A stretch of 64,000 nt of DNA from Ophioderma brevispina (GCA_023653785.1 JAMKCH010005362.1:62001-126000); one strand, 5' to 3'. Positions 43,131-56,120 are shown, counted from the stretch's first letter. The notes: a model not told the origin generated them from the letters alone. Numbers and translations are program-made.

Positions 43131-43412
43131 AAGGGTGTGTTGAGTCCACCCCACAAGGCACCAGTTTGGGTAATTTTACCTCAGTAATGTCATGTGATCA
43201 CACAAAAATCCTATTCTTAACACATAAAAACCTTGTCTTTTACACTCATTTTAGCCCACAAAGCACTAGTCCTTGGGGAATTTTTATCATGATCATGAAA
43301 TGTTTTGTTGCCCTTAAACTTCTTGAACGTTTTTTATCCCTAAGTACTGACATGTGTTTAGTACAGTACATAGGCTCATTGCATTCTGGGATTGATTCAA
43401 AACACCCTCTGG
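43131..43412. mobile_element. MITE family D copy, opposite orientation
   Basis: Reverse-oriented relative to 42554-42827 (TTATCATGATCATGAAATG, TTTATCCCTAAGTACTGAC). GGTGGTGAAC occurs just outside on both sides (43113-43122 and 43411-43420), a possible imperfect target duplication. Confidence 0.75.
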
Positions 43413-43429
43413 TGGTGAACAAAGTATAG

Positions 43430-44172
43430 TACAATAGGCAACAAGCAACTTCAAATTCCTGTTTTCAGATATATGATACATGTTTTTCATGTATGTTTGT
43501 GTCTACAATGTACATGCAGTACTAGAATCAATGTACTTCATCACATACATGTGTGAATAACAATGAATGTTTTTATTAATTTCCAAATATAAATAATTGC
43601 TATTAAAATGTTTCACAATCAAAGTGGGGTGAAGCGGGAGATTCTTTGAATAATGGGACGGGAATCGCAAAATAGGCCTGTACTATTATGTCACTGATGT
43701 GATCTTTGTACTCATTTATCAATACATGACCAGTCAAGTCTGGAATTGTATTGGTGCATGACATTGCATTTTTTTGTAGCAAACTATGCAGTAGTATACA
43801 AATAATGCATACTATAAATAATAAGCTTTAGTAGTGAAAAGAATTTTATCACAAGGTCAAAGTTTGACAGAATGATGTAATTTTCCTGTAGCTTATCCTA
43901 CATGTAGGCCTACAAGGCTAAAAGTTTGTCTCATACTGTGTAAATTTCAAAATAAAAAAAAATGCCCGGAAAATAAAAAAAGTATACTTTCCAAATTTAT
44001 TGAAAACTTTAACAGGTTGTGAAGCGTAGTCATTTTCATCATCATTCCTGAAGAGTCGCATGTTAAAACACTTAAATGTTTAAACAAGCCAGTTCAAAAC
44101 AATGTTTATGTTTAAAAAATAAAAAACATCAAATCGGAATATGTGCATTTCATGTTCAGGGTGGAGAGTATT
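43430..44172. other. No gene seen
   Basis: AT-rich, with ACATGTA words. No exon, RNA or clear TIR. Confidence 0.4.
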
Positions 44173-44520
44173 TTAAAGGTGCAACGAGAGATTTTGAGGC
44201 ACCCAAATATTGTGTCATAATAGTAAATTCATATAGATTAGACACTCAAAAGATTTCCTATCGAATATTTGGCACAAAAATGTCTTGAAAGAAAGAAAAA
44301 AGGCGACTTGATTGCTTATATTTCAATATAAAATCATAGGCTGAATTGTATTTGCTCTTACGAAAATTAAAAAGTTCACAATTTTGTACAAAAGAAACTT
44401 CTCAGACTAATCCGTTCAGAGGGGGGATTATTTTTGATGGAAAGCTTTACAATCGTGCAAATCAGAATTTACATTTTTTCTGCGACACCTGTTATGTGAA
44501 ATCTCTCGTTGCACCCTTTA
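44173..44520. mobile_element. MITE family A copy, reference copy
   Basis: Ends TTAAAGGTGCAACGAGAGAT and (reverse complement) TAAAGGGTGCAACGAGAGAT. This is the uninterrupted form used to recognise the LINE insertion in the copy at 28106-29420. Confidence 0.88.
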
Positions 44521-45021
44521 TGACGTACATTAGTTTTTGTTAAAATTTTAAATTTTTGATGGGAGGGAAAACATTCAATGTACATTTTAACATGCTCTGA
44601 GGGAAATGGAACTGAATGTATTCACACTTTCTGTGCTAAACCAACTGGTGTTGGGATTGTATAGGCCAGACCCGTCTTTTCCTGAGAGTGAAGGTTAAGG
44701 GGAAATACAGGGTGAGTCAAAAGCTTATTTATAAGCTTTAATATGCTGCAAACATTCACATCGGTTAAGTATAGACTGAGCTACAGTCCTATAAATTTAA
44801 GTACCCGGTAGTTGGTTTTACACTCTGTCCACTGATTCACATTAAATTGAACAGCATGGAAGCAAATTGATGTAAAGGGAATCGGACTATTTATGAGTGC
44901 AAAAGAATACTATGACAGTATTTAACTCTACAAAATGCAGTCACAATTTACTATTGATGACATCTATACTTTTCTTCACCTTCATCACTCATAAAAAAAT
45001 CAAATGGAAAAAAATGTAACT
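44521..45021. other. No gene; mariner-like end
   Basis: TACAGGGTGAGTCAAAAGCT near 44708 resembles a Tc1/mariner terminus; partner not found. Confidence 0.35.
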
Positions 45022-45316
45022 CAGCAGAGGATGTTTGAACCAATCCCATAATGCATTGCAATGTGACTATACAGTACTGTACTGTACTAAACACATGTCA
45101 TCAGTACTTAGGGATAAAAAGTGTTTAAGAACCACAGACATTTCATAATCATGCTAAAAATTCCCAAAGTACTAATGCTTTTGTGGGTTAAAATGAGTGT
45201 AAAAGTCATGATTTTCATGTGTTAAGAATAGGATTTTTATGAGATCACATGACCATATTGAGGTGAAATTTCCCAAAACGGGTGCATTGTGGGATTGACT
45301 CAATACACCCTCTGGT
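45022..45316. mobile_element. MITE family D copy
   Basis: AGAGGATGTTTGAACCAATC at left and GGATTGACTCAATACACCCT at right. The interior includes TACTTAGGGATAAAAAGTGTT and TTTCATAATCATGCTAAAAATTCCC, as in 31018-31310. Confidence 0.8.
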
Positions 45317-45834
45317 GTGTCAGTTTCAGGAAATTGAATGAAACACAACACCTGAAGAAACACACATCAGTGACAACCTTTTGAGGTAGAAACATGCTTG
45401 AGAATTGTCTTTAGTTTTCAACCACATCTTTTTAAAAAATGTTTCAAATCTTTCCATTATCACTGGATTAAGATACATCTTAAGTTAACATAAACATGGA
45501 CATACACCCACTATCATGTATTTCAACAGTACATATGTACTCCATTGAGCACCATGCCATTTATTTAAATGGCAATCTGTGGACGGGCAAAACTGACTAT
45601 AAAATTTAAAAATTTAACGGTACGCAAACTAATTAAGTGGTGGGTTTGGTGGACCATAAGGTATGTTTTCTCTCCTTCCACCAAACCTAAGTATACAAGG
45701 GGGGAATAAAAAAAAAAAAATTAAAAGACGTAGCTCGTTATACTAACAATGGGAACAATATTTGCAGCAATTTTAAGCTAATAAAATTTTGCTACCAATA
45801 TGTTGAGGTCTGGGGATTCTTAAAGATCAGGCCG
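45317..45834. other. No gene; small hairpin
   Basis: GGTTTGGTGGA (45646) and TCCACCAAACC (45677) form a short hairpin. Nothing else recognised. Confidence 0.4.
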
Positions 45835-46030
45835 GTAACAGTGGGGGGGGGGGGGGGGGGAGGGGAGGGGTGGATTACCCCAGGGGGCCGGCACCAGGGG
45901 GCAGTCGCCCCCCTGAGTTCAAAATTAGGAAAAGCAGGTTTATGCAATAATTGCCAAAAATTGGGTTTTTTAACCAAAATGAGTTCCATTTGTACTGTTC
46001 GCCCCCCCCCCCCCCCCCCCTCATGATGTT
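45835..46030. repeat. G-tract and C-tract pair, MITE-like
   Basis: A run of about 20 G at 45843-45862 and a run of about 18 C at 46003-46020 face each other, with GGGGGCAGTCGCCCCC between. It looks like the G/C-rich hAT-like elements at 11233 and 23391, but clean ends were not found. The glycine/proline-rich frames are artefacts. Confidence 0.5.
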
Positions 46031-47986
46031 ACCCTGGGATGCCACATCCCCCCAACAATTCCAAAAAGGGCCGGGCCCACAAACCCCCAAAAAAATGGAT
46101 CTCAAAAGGGCTAACAGACGATAGAATCCATTCCCGGGAAAATTTGCTATTTCGAAGGAATTTTGATTGTGTTTGGGAATTTGGCATTTTTTTGCCAGAC
46201 CCTGAAAGTACAGGCATTAAATTTCTAAATTGTGAGCAACAGCAACTGCCATGATTTAAGGGACATTTTGATCTAAAAAGTCAATTGTTTATTTAGAGTG
46301 TATCCTTTGATTGTCACCACTTGGATGAAAGAAATCAATTAGCCTATATGGCATAAGGCCTGCCCATAAACACCATTCAAAATCTCATTACAAGTCTATA
46401 TGAGGATTTTCATTGCAGAAGAGTTAAAATGTACATGAAGGAATAACCCTAGCTACTTGGTGACATTAGTACTGGTTATGTTTGTGTAATGTCATTTGAT
46501 ATCTAGTACGGTGTACCATTTTCATTTTCACATCAAGCTATTAAAACGCATGGGAAATGATTGAATGCTATCGGCATATGTGATATAATAAAGCCTATGA
46601 CAAGAATTATATGCATTGTATAAGCTATTGACATGTTTTTATGGATACTTGTACTGTGGCCAAGATATAGGTCATAGGACATGTACAGAATTCAGAATTA
46701 CCAACTTTTTGCCACCAATGTCAGGACTATGAGTAATAGACTAGAGAGATGTGCAGTACAGTAAGGGTACATCATACCGGTTCTAATATGAGTGACGTAA
46801 TGAGATGCAACAGTCCACTGTTAACTCAGACACAACATGTAACATGTAACCATGTATGTAGTCTGTCATTGCCTAATTTTTAAGTGTCATGCGTGCAAGG
46901 AGCACCAGTGATTTTTATGAGTCAACAACAAATTGCCAAGGCACTGTGTCCCGGATTGTAGCAATTGAATCATCAAACAAAGGGACACATATATGGGCAA
47001 GAAATTGGACCGTTATCCCTGGTCATGGAAAAAATGGTTCAAAACCGACCCTGATTTCCGACTTTTTCTTCCCTCTGTATTCCGTCACTTTCTCTCGAAA
47101 ACAGATGGGGCGTTATATTTAAAGAAAGCAGCACCACCCGCTCCTCACATATCAGTGTCCGGTCCCTAAAATAATTGCCATGATTTTCATAAAAATCAGG
47201 CAATTCATCAAGCTGAGCATATTTATTTATTTCAAAAAAATTGAAAGTTTCTATTTGAATTGGAGCAAATGACAAATTCAGCCCATGGATACGTGTTGCA
47301 TTGAAAAGAATATCAACATTCCACAATCAATGGTAATGTTAAGACGTTTCTGTATCCAAACACAAAAAAGGACAATTTTTGATGTCTAACCTATTTGAAA
47401 TCACTACATAAAAAAATTATACATTATCTTCATATCATGTGGATGCCTCAAAATCTCTTGGTATTATACCTTTTAACAGTTGTAGCTTCTATAGGTGTAC
47501 TTGTTTATACATATGTACAGGACATGTTACTCGCCTGTGTATGGCATTGGATTGCATGTGGAAGATTCTTACATGTACCTCTATTTACCATGCACATGCT
47601 ATCAACCTTGGTTTTAATAATAATGCTGCACAATAGAAAATAAAAAATTCATTTCTTAAAAGGATTGCACGGTCAATTCATTAGAACATAGGTGCCCACC
47701 TGGCAAGCATGGTTATGAGGTGTGGGGTTTACTAACCATGTAAGCCATTCACAAGGACTAAACAAATCCCGTCTGATTGCCCTGGGTAGGGACAAAACCT
47801 TATGCATTGTTACTACCCTGAATCGGGCACGTTGAACATTTTGAAGCAAGGTAGTTCAATTTGGTACCATTTTTGTAAGCTTATATTTGGAATAAAATGT
47901 GGTTTCATGCAAATTTACAGTACTGTAAACATGCACAGCTCTTTGACCTCTTATAAATTGTCTCTTATTTTTAGAACAATTTAAAG
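46031..47986. other. No gene recognised
   Basis: About 2 kb with only short unrelated frames (longest about 95 codons, 47039-47326 minus), none with domain features. ACATGTA words are common. Confidence 0.4.
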
Positions 47987-48274
47987 CAGTCGTGACACAA
48001 TTTTGACAACTGATATAAGTAGGGACATGCAAGAGCTATCATCTCTGCAAAAATCAGACAAATCCATTACAGGAATCTTACCATATAGGCCTACAAATGT
48101 CATGATTTGCATGTTATAGCGCCCTCTATATGTCCATTCTCCATAGAAAGACATGGAAAACTAGATTTTTAAGAAAAATCATATTTGCCCGCAATGAAAT
48201 TTCCTAAAATTTTCACAGAATGTAGTTAATGGACTAAATATTCCAAATCAGTTGTCAAAACTGTGTCGCCAGTG
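47987..48274. mobile_element. 288-bp MITE, GTCGTGACACAATTTTGACAAC ends
   Basis: The left end CAGTCGTGACACAATTTTGA and (reverse complement of the right) CACTGGCGACACAGTTTTGA agree closely and continue CAACTGAT. Non-coding interior. Confidence 0.8.
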
Positions 48275-49939
48275 TTTTTTTTGTTTTTCTGGTTTTGTCA
48301 TAATAAATGAGACTTTCAAACAGCTGTGATTGTATATGGCCATACAAAATTCAAGTGACCTGGGAATGAGAGGAGATAGGTGGTTGTTTTGCTTTAATCC
48401 ATTACCATGGGCAGGTCCAGTACGTAGTGTTATATGTTAGCTACAAAAAATTCTATTATCTCTGCTGCTCATTATTAAAAATGCAGCATCCTGAATGGTC
48501 GGATTACTTACTGCCCATTATATAAAATTGGATCATTTGAGTCCAATATTTTAAACCTCATAGCGAGACCAATAGATTTTGGGTGTAAATCATCTGATTT
48601 TGATTTTCTGGACTCCTCAAAACATGATAATCTGCAATAATGGGTCACTAATGCATTTTGGTTATAGAATAGAAATAAAGGGTTTGCAGTGTCATCTATG
48701 GGCTCGTAGTGTATCTGCAGTTAGAAAAACTGTAAAATAATGGGCTTTGCTGCGCCTCGCCCATTTAGTTTTTCTGACCTCAGACACATTATTCACCCAT
48801 AAATAATACTGCATCACCTTTATTACTTGAATATTGGACTGCCAATTTGGTTTTCACTGATGAAGTATTTCCTATTTCCATATTTTTAAAAACGAACATG
48901 ATTCCCCTGCTGGAGAAAGCAAACCACCCTGCGTGCAAACACGCATGCCCCTGTATGAGTGAACCCATGCACAACTTGTGTTAATTGCATGCTTCTACAC
49001 TATAATTCCTCTCACTGAATATAAACTTTTAAAGTAGCTCTTGGTTATAAACCTGCTGCATTAAAAGTGTCATATCAAAATTGGTTGCATGTGTTAATGG
49101 GTTAGAAACACTGCCAACTGTGTATGCTGCATCAAAAAGAATTTATAATTTTTATGTAATTGTGACTATCTAAGCATACAGATAAGCAGTTGTAAAATCT
49201 GTAATCTTCAATTTTTTATAATTTTGTGAATGTACGAAAAGACATGTATTGTGAATGGTTTAAACCTTTGTAGATAATGTAAATAAAGAGATTTTATCTC
49301 AAAACTTCAAGCAGATTCTTGTGAAAAAGTTGTATTTCTTTCATCAGAATAAGATTCGATCCATGCATGATAATGCATCCCCAGGATGCATTAAATTGTA
49401 ATTGTGTTTAAGTATACAAGCTTCCAAATTTTTTAAGTCTTTTTGCCCAGTGACTTCCAATGATCAGCTTGTGCACAACTAAAGGGAATTTTCAGACGAT
49501 GGTGGCCAAGCCTCATACAGTATGTAGCAATTCGTCCAAATGAATCAAAATAGATAACAGCAATACAGGGACTCCACAGCATTTTGGGCACTTGATGTGG
49601 TCCTTTCACAGGTGTCCCAATGGCCCACATACAACCTTGTGATCATCCTCGTCCATTATTCAAGATTTCGCTTTATGCATTTTTTCCCAAGACGACATCC
49701 AAATTTGTGATTTCTTGGACACCACCCCTAGAAATTCCATTGTTGCTGTATCTGAAAAAAGCACCAACGGTCTCCACGGGTCTCAACCACAGAAATAGAG
49801 AACCACCTTAGTCTTGATCCCAGTACTTGGTGGGTGTCCTACAGAATGTATACTGCGAATACTCCCCAAAAGTCTGGTGGAATTAGTTTCAGGTCGATCA
49901 CCAATTAGTCAGCTAATCAAGTCCTGATTTGGCTGATCA
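48275..49939. other. No gene recognised
   Basis: A small hairpin lies near 48722-48775 (GTTAGAAAAACTG...TAGTTTTTCTGAC). AATAAAGAG at about 49280 is a polyadenylation-like word, but no gene was found upstream of it. Confidence 0.4.
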
Positions 49940-50150
49940 TTAAAGGTGCATTTCGTGATTCAAGCAAGTTGTGTTTTATTCACGGTTTACTAGATATCCT
50001 AGGCTTAAGAAAAGCTTATTCACCGAATTTGAGTTGTGTGTTATGAGCAAATGCTAGTTTCCCACGGTCCCATAAATACAAAATTGCGAATTTTTCACAG
50101 ATACGACCAATGAATAAAACAGGTGCTGGAATCACAAAATGCACCTTTAA
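49940..50150. mobile_element. MITE family B copy, short
   Basis: TTAAAGGTGCATTTCGTGAT and (reverse complement) TTAAAGGTGCATTTTGTGAT. The interior contains GCAAATGCTAGTTTCCCACGG, as in the copy at 63031-63370. Confidence 0.85.
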
Positions 50151-50250
50151 ATCTTTTTTTCTGCCTCTTGCAAATGCGTGCTTGTTCTAATCGCATCTTT
50201 AACGTGGATTTGTAAATGCACATGGCACAGCTAGCATGCAGGTATTTGAC

Positions 50251-50393
50251 ACTGGCGGATCCAGGTTTTTTTCGGGGGGTGAGCGCCCCCGGTAATTTGG
50301 CCAAAACCTTGTAAAATCAGCCAATTTTTTTACCATAACTACCTTCCAGCCCCCCCGGTAATTTTGGCATTTTTCAGGGCGTGGATCCGCCCG
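50251..50393. mobile_element. hAT-like MITE, CACTGGCGGATCCAGG ends
   Basis: Left CACTGGCGGATCCAGG and right (reverse complement) CGGGCGGATCCACGCC. The interior has GCCCCCGGTAATTTGGCC repeated. Partial flank match TTTGA only. Confidence 0.65.
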
Positions 50394-50534
50394 TTTGAAG
50401 CTATGAACACAGTTTGCACAAATATTTTTCTGATGTACTTATTTAAAACTGGAAAAGAATCATCCAAATGCACAATTTGTTGTGACAAAGCTTTTTGTAC
50501 AGTGCTAGTGTCTGGCTTTGATTCATTTTGGCAT

Positions 50535-50868
50535 TAAAGGCACTGCCAGTGATTTGCTATATCAGAAAGTCAAAAAATTCATCAAAAATCAGATTTTTGC
50601 AACAAGTATGGGTATCCTAACTTTCCCTACAATTATAAGACCAAAAGCAACTTAATCAGACATTTTAGTCATTACTGACTAACTGGTCGTACTACCCGTA
50701 AGTGAAATGGAGATTCAATATCTTTGAAACACTGCTATTTTCTTTCTGTTTCTGCCTTTTCAGTCATTTCTCAGTTGGGAAAATAGTTATAAGACTTATA
50801 ACTGACTTCACTTTCAGCTTTCTTGCAAGTTTTCAAAAAATTGGACTATCACTGATAGTGTCTTTAAG
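50535..50868. mobile_element. MITE family F copy, inverse orientation
   Basis: Left ATTAAAGGCACTGCCAGTGAT and right CACTGATAGTGTCTTTAA are inverted. The internal CAAAAATCAGATTTTTGCAAC is the reverse complement of the family F right half at 42440. Confidence 0.75.
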
Positions 50869-53256
50869 GTGTGCATCAACTGTACTTCAATCCACCCTGC
50901 ATACATTACGTCTCCAAACCAAAGAGTTCTATTATAGATAGAGAGGAAAAACTTTACGTAATCTTTAGAAATACACCGTCTCTCATGTTTTGCCGACCAC
51001 AATAGGAGAAGAAAACCTAGAGTACCAACAATAGAAAGCAATGTCTGCCTCCCCTCCTCCCCCTCCTCTTTCCTTCCTACATATCTGTGTTTTCCGCTTT
51101 GCATATACACTATCGGTAGTGATACATTAATGTATGGTGTTAGAGGTTGCCAGGTTTAATAGTGTACCTGGATCATTGTGCTCAGATCTCTTTTTTCCAT
51201 AATGCAAATGCGCGCTTCGGTGCCCAGCTGTCTTCTTGCGGTGAAAAAAATTTTCTTCCCTCCAGACGAATGATGTGTCATTCCATTCGTTGTGTGGCCA
51301 TCGGTAGGACAGGACAAAATTTAACCACCCAATAGCACCCAACATCCCAACAACTGATATTTTGGCGGATTGTTAGTGTATCGCATTGACATTAATGTGT
51401 GTATACAAGCACCCCCAGAAACTGATAATTATTCCACGTGAATATTCAAATGTCAGCGCCCAGCACGGACGAACTGGTGAAATGCGTTCACAACCCAACC
51501 CCCTTGCTCCAAACCATGGACAGGACAGTTTTACATGAACCCTACTTAAGGTTCATAATGAATGTAACTTCAGTCGAGTGTGAGAATTGTACTGCTTGAT
51601 GAGATTGTGCGTTGTTCCTTTATTGACAAGCGTGTTTCATTTGGTTTTGCATTCAACTGGCCCGTCGTCCAACCAAAGCTGTGTGATAGTGGGCACATGA
51701 AGACCTTTTTTTTTTAACACCAACACCTACAGTAAAAATAGCAATCCATGTTTTGCTTGCAATGTATGGAAGGTTGGACTGCAACACCAAAGCAAATGCG
51801 CTCATAGCATTCGCCAATACCACAGAGCTCATCAAAACAATTTTAATGCTAAAACAATTGTCATCAATGTTTTTGGTGATGTGTTTTCATGTGAGGGCGA
51901 AATTGTCCAACCTATCTTTATCAGAACTGCAAACTTTCTTAGGTGTTTCTAGTCTTCATCCATAAGTTTTGTTTCCATACTTCAAATTCCATTATTTAAA
52001 GTATTGATGCAGTACTCTGTTTTTTACAGAATTATCACTTACCAGTATTCTTGTGATTTCAGTCTTGAATACTAAATTGAAAATATTGGTAATCTGATTT
52101 TGTTAACAAATAATTTGTTTCAGCCAAAACTTTGCTTCAGCATGGAAAAACTTTGCATTTACGAGGCAGCTAGCTTTGACTGTGAATGGGACTCCCTTTA
52201 TTAACACTTGTAAAAAGGCCAACTTGGGTCTATTGAGGATTAAGCCTGGTTTGTTGAACCAGGGGAGTCTCTTCCCCACATCACATCAAAATGGACATTG
52301 ATCCATCACACTTAACACAAACAAATTGTGACCCAACTTGATCCTATTGAACCTTACCTCAAGTTCCTAAAGGTCGCCCTTATTTCCTCCCACCCACATA
52401 TGGTTATGGATTGTAAAATTCAAGCAATCCTTTTGGAAATGGGTAACTGTAACTAAATTGCAAAACCAACCACAAAATCACCCATATTGATTCAATTTAA
52501 CACCTAGATTACCTTTTTAAACTTCAGCCTATTTAAGATCATCCCATCCCTTCCACCCACTGATCATTGCTACCGAATTGCTTCAATTGAAGTGATACTT
52601 TTCAAATGGGGCACTTTACTCAACCAAAACTTCAACCAACATGCTCGTGAGGGGGGATTTAATCCCACCAACATACTATTCTTATATCTTGGCTTTTGAA
52701 CAAACTCACAATCCAAAACAACCAAATTTGCCCATTTGAGGAGCTGGAGGGCAGTGCGTAAGGGCCTGCCCTTCTGAGGGGCAAATTCCCAGTCCTTGGA
52801 GAAATATTCCCTCTCAGGGGGGGTCAAAAGCCAATTTTTCCCGGTCAGAGGGCTAAAACGGCTGATTTAGCATGATTTTCGCAATTTTTTCCCGACAAAG
52901 TCTCAGGGGGGCAACCTGCCCCTTCCCCACTGCTGTCAGGGTGACTCCACTACGGTAACTACTAACTTGTATAAAACACACAATTAAGCAACAAGTCATA
53001 CAAGCATTCCTATCATGTTTTATTCACATGATTCCTGCTAATTATTGCCAGTATACAAGAGTAAGATAAGTACAGGTTTGGAATAAAATCTACAAGTATT
53101 ATCTTAGAAATAAATACAATATTTACACAACTTGGCATTCAAGGACTCTACACATATCCATGTTTAACCTTTCAGCATTTGACCAAATTCAAAGTTGTGA
53201 ATTCTATAAAAGGTTCCATATTCTATTTTATTGCAATTCATACTTTTTTAACACAC
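50869..53256. other. No gene recognised
   Basis: About 2.4 kb without an identifiable exon. 52740-52930 has AGGGCCTGCCC and GGGGCAACCTGCCCC words, possibly a worn hAT-like element. Confidence 0.4.
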
Positions 53257-53426
53257 TAATGACCTTTAGATTTAAGGTTTATGCAGGAGCAGATGCATAA
53301 GACATGATGCCTAACTTTCCACATCTTCAAAAAGGTATTGTGATTGCATGCTTCTTGCATGGTAAGTTAGGCATCATGTCTCTTATACATCTGTACCTGT
53401 ATAAACCTGAAAACTGAAGGTTATTA
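53257..53426. repeat. 170-bp palindrome
   Basis: The arms TAATGACCTTTAGATTTAAG and (reverse complement) TAATAACCTTCAGTTTTCAG continue through AGATGCATAAGACATGATGC / AGATGTATAAGAGACATGAT and CCTAACTT. Paired length is about 65 bp per arm, with a loop of about 40 bp. Confidence 0.8.
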
Positions 53427-54471
53427 CTTTGTCCAGCCAGAAGCATTTTGCCCATGTGCACCACGCATGCCGGCATTGTCCATTGTGCAATTACAGCTTT
53501 AACTTGCCCCAATGGACTGGTTTAACACCACATTTAAACTATGACATCACTCCTTAATTTTGGCGGGACAAAGTATCATAGGTCCAAAATTCACATTCTG
53601 GTTGACACATCCATTGCTTTATCAGACCACTATCCATAAAATAATTATGTTTAATTTGTTATCTCAATGACAAACCCACACCAATTCTGTACATGTTATC
53701 TGGTTGATATGATAATTGTTTACATCAGCCTTGCGTTTCCACACCTATATTTTGATCAGTGCCAAGTAGGTGGACTTGTGACATCGTGGGTTGATATTAA
53801 TATTCCGATCATGGAAAATTGCATTGTGAACTTACATAAGTAATATCTTGAGTGATCAATTCATTCCCTCATTGTCTGTTTCCTTTTTTTACACAAACTA
53901 TAAAGCTGACTGGGCAAATACATTGTTCTAAAGATGGATTACATCCTTTAAGCATACGAGTAAAAGCATACCAATTAATTCCTGCCTTTTTAGTACTCAT
54001 GAAAATATAGTACTAAGCTGTGACAATGATGTCAACATTTGGCTTGTCAAAGACTAGATCATTTCAATTCTGCTACAAAAATAGAATATTTTCTCAAAGG
54101 AAAATGTATGGAAGCCCCACTTTTTAACAATTCGTACCCAGCTATGATCCTGCCGTACGTTTTTGCAAAATGCACACTTTTTGGTATTTTTGTAGTACAT
54201 CTTTCTGATAAGGGAATTTTTGTACCAACAGGTTGCTAAAAATCATCCACATGCATAAAAACTACTTTCTTTAAACTTGTACATGGAAAAGATATGAAAA
54301 TACATAACCTACAATAGCAAACTATACATTTTTAGAAACGCTCCAGAGATCTAAATATGTAGTGTAGAATATGTGTGGAATTGGTAATTGTGAATGACAC
54401 TGGCCTTAATTTTTGTTACAAACTTGGAAGTCTGTTTTTACTACTAGAAAGCCCCTACCCTGAACAATCAA
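53427..54471. other. No gene recognised
   Basis: AT-rich DNA. The short frame at 54039-54239 has no recognisable features. Confidence 0.4.
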
Positions 54472-54478
54472 ATGTGCA

Positions 54479-54624
54479 GGGGCATAGCCAGGATTGTAAT
54501 TTGACGGGAGGCTGAGACTGTCTTTGTGCCCTAAATTTGTCCAAATTAGGCTGATTTTGCACGATTTTGTCAAACTTGACGGGGGGCTAGCGCCCCCTGA
54601 GCCCCCTCCCTGGCTATGCCACTG
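54479..54624. mobile_element. 146-bp hAT-like MITE with target duplication
   Basis: The left end GGGGCATAGCCAGG and right (reverse complement) CAGTGGCATAGCCAGG are inverted. ATGTGCA flanks both sides (54472-54478 and 54625-54631); an eighth base differs. Confidence 0.85.
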
Positions 54625-54650
54625 ATGTGCATCCAGATATGAGGCAGGGG

Positions 54651-54820
54651 TATGCATGGGTTGGTACATTTTGTGACCCCACTTTTTCTGCTCCAGTTGA
54701 ATTTAGCAGCCTTGACGGAATAAAGTACAGTATCCCCTGCACTTTATTCCGTCAAGGCTGCTGACTTCAACTGGGAGCAGACTAAGTGGGGTCACAAAAT
54801 GTACCGACCCGGTATGCATA
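54651..54820. repeat. 170-bp near-perfect palindrome
   Basis: The arms, from TATGCATGGGTTGGTACATT to CTTGACGGAATAAAGT and back, pair over about 78 bp each with few mismatches. The loop CAGTATCCCCTG is about 10-12 bases. Not related in sequence to the other palindromes. Confidence 0.9.
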
Positions 54821-54834
54821 TTTTAAATAAGGTG

Positions 54835-55090
54835 GTTCTCCTACCATATGTCTTGCCCATATGACCGCTCACCCCAATTGGAGTATACCTCATATGGGGT
54901 TTGGGTCAGTGCTTATACTGACCAAGTTTAGGCAGAAAGATGAATAGATAGATTTTCAAAGAATGCCCCTTTAATCTGCCCACATGACCTCTCACCCCAA
55001 TTGCATACACCACATATGAACCTTGGGCCAGTGTTTCTTCTGATCAAGTTTGGCTGCAACTGGCCAAGCATTTGGGCAGAATAAATAACC
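54835..55090. repeat. Tandem pair of ~115-bp diverged units
   Basis: CCCATATGACCGCTCACCCC (54868) and CCCACATGACCTCTCACCCC (54978) each begin a unit that continues CAATTG, ATATG, TTGGGTCAGTG and TACTGACCAAGTTT. The flank is rich in ACATACATAC. Confidence 0.65.
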
Positions 55091-55767
55091 AAACTTCAAC
55101 CGGACATACATACTACATACATTCACACATAAACATACAGAAATAGTAATTTCTTAGTCTTGCTCTGAGCAAGCTACTTTTCACTTTCACCCTTCTTTGA
55201 TTTCTATTACATTTTCAGAATCCTTGAACCAAAAATTTTTTTTTTTAAATTTATACTTTTGCTCTCATAGCGTGTATATGTACACTTCTCAAGATACTGT
55301 AATGTATATCAAAATAGGTGCGACAGGAAGTAAAAATCTAGGTGTGGTGCAAAGTCGGAGAGTTCACAACATATGACCATATTAAACTACATAGAAGGTT
55401 GGTTGTGAGGTGCTAGTGTGCAGGAACCCTGGCATGCATAGCCATGTGGCATCGGTCTGGCAGTAACCATAGTAGATCAAAAATCAAGGGAATTTGAATC
55501 ACAACCATTGTGGTAACTAGAAGACAGATGGATGTCACAAAGTCCCTAGCTGGGTACCGTACTGAAGCAGCTGGCTGACTCCGAAAGAGCACAGGGTGGA
55601 TCATGTATGCACAGTAAACACAAATCTCAATACAGACTATTAATAAACTAACTCTACTCAAAATATCTAAAGGAAAACACCAAACAAAGAAAAGAAAAGA
55701 ACTAGAATTTCGCGGTTCTCGGCTTTCGCGCTCGCTATATTCAAAGAATATAACATGTGGGCCGCCC
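55091..55767. other. No gene recognised
   Basis: The minus-strand 139-codon frame at 55413-55832 runs into the adjacent repeat and has no domain, so it is not called. Confidence 0.4.
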
Positions 55768-56120
55768 CATGACCTTTGACCCTGGCACGTGACCTTTGAT
55801 CTCATCAACATATGAGGGATCGCATGGTGCACCTATGACAAAAGTTTGGTTCCAATTGAACTTCAAGTTTTCAATTTAGATGAATTTTACATTTTTAGCC
55901 CATTTTTCAACTTGACCTCACATGACCTTTGACCTTTTCAACATGACCTTTGACCTCATCAACATATGAGGGATCCCATTGTGCACCTATGACAGAAGTT
56001 TGGTTCCAATTGAAGTTAAACTTTTCAATTGAGGTCAATTTAAAAAAAAACTTAACAATTTTTGACACACACATACACACACACATACACACACACATAC
56101 ACACACACATACACACGCAC
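55768..56120. repeat. ACCTTTGACC tandem units plus (ACACAT)n
   Basis: Two units, 55768-55920 and 55921-56050, share CATGACCTTTGACC, CATCAACATATGAGGGATC and TTTGGTTCCAATTGAA. They are followed by a CACACACATA microsatellite at 56064-56118. Related sequence at 4140-4260. Confidence 0.8.

Noticed and set aside
55413..55832. 139-codon minus frame with hydrophobic stretches
   Set aside because: It extends into the ACCTTTGACC repeat and has no recognisable family.
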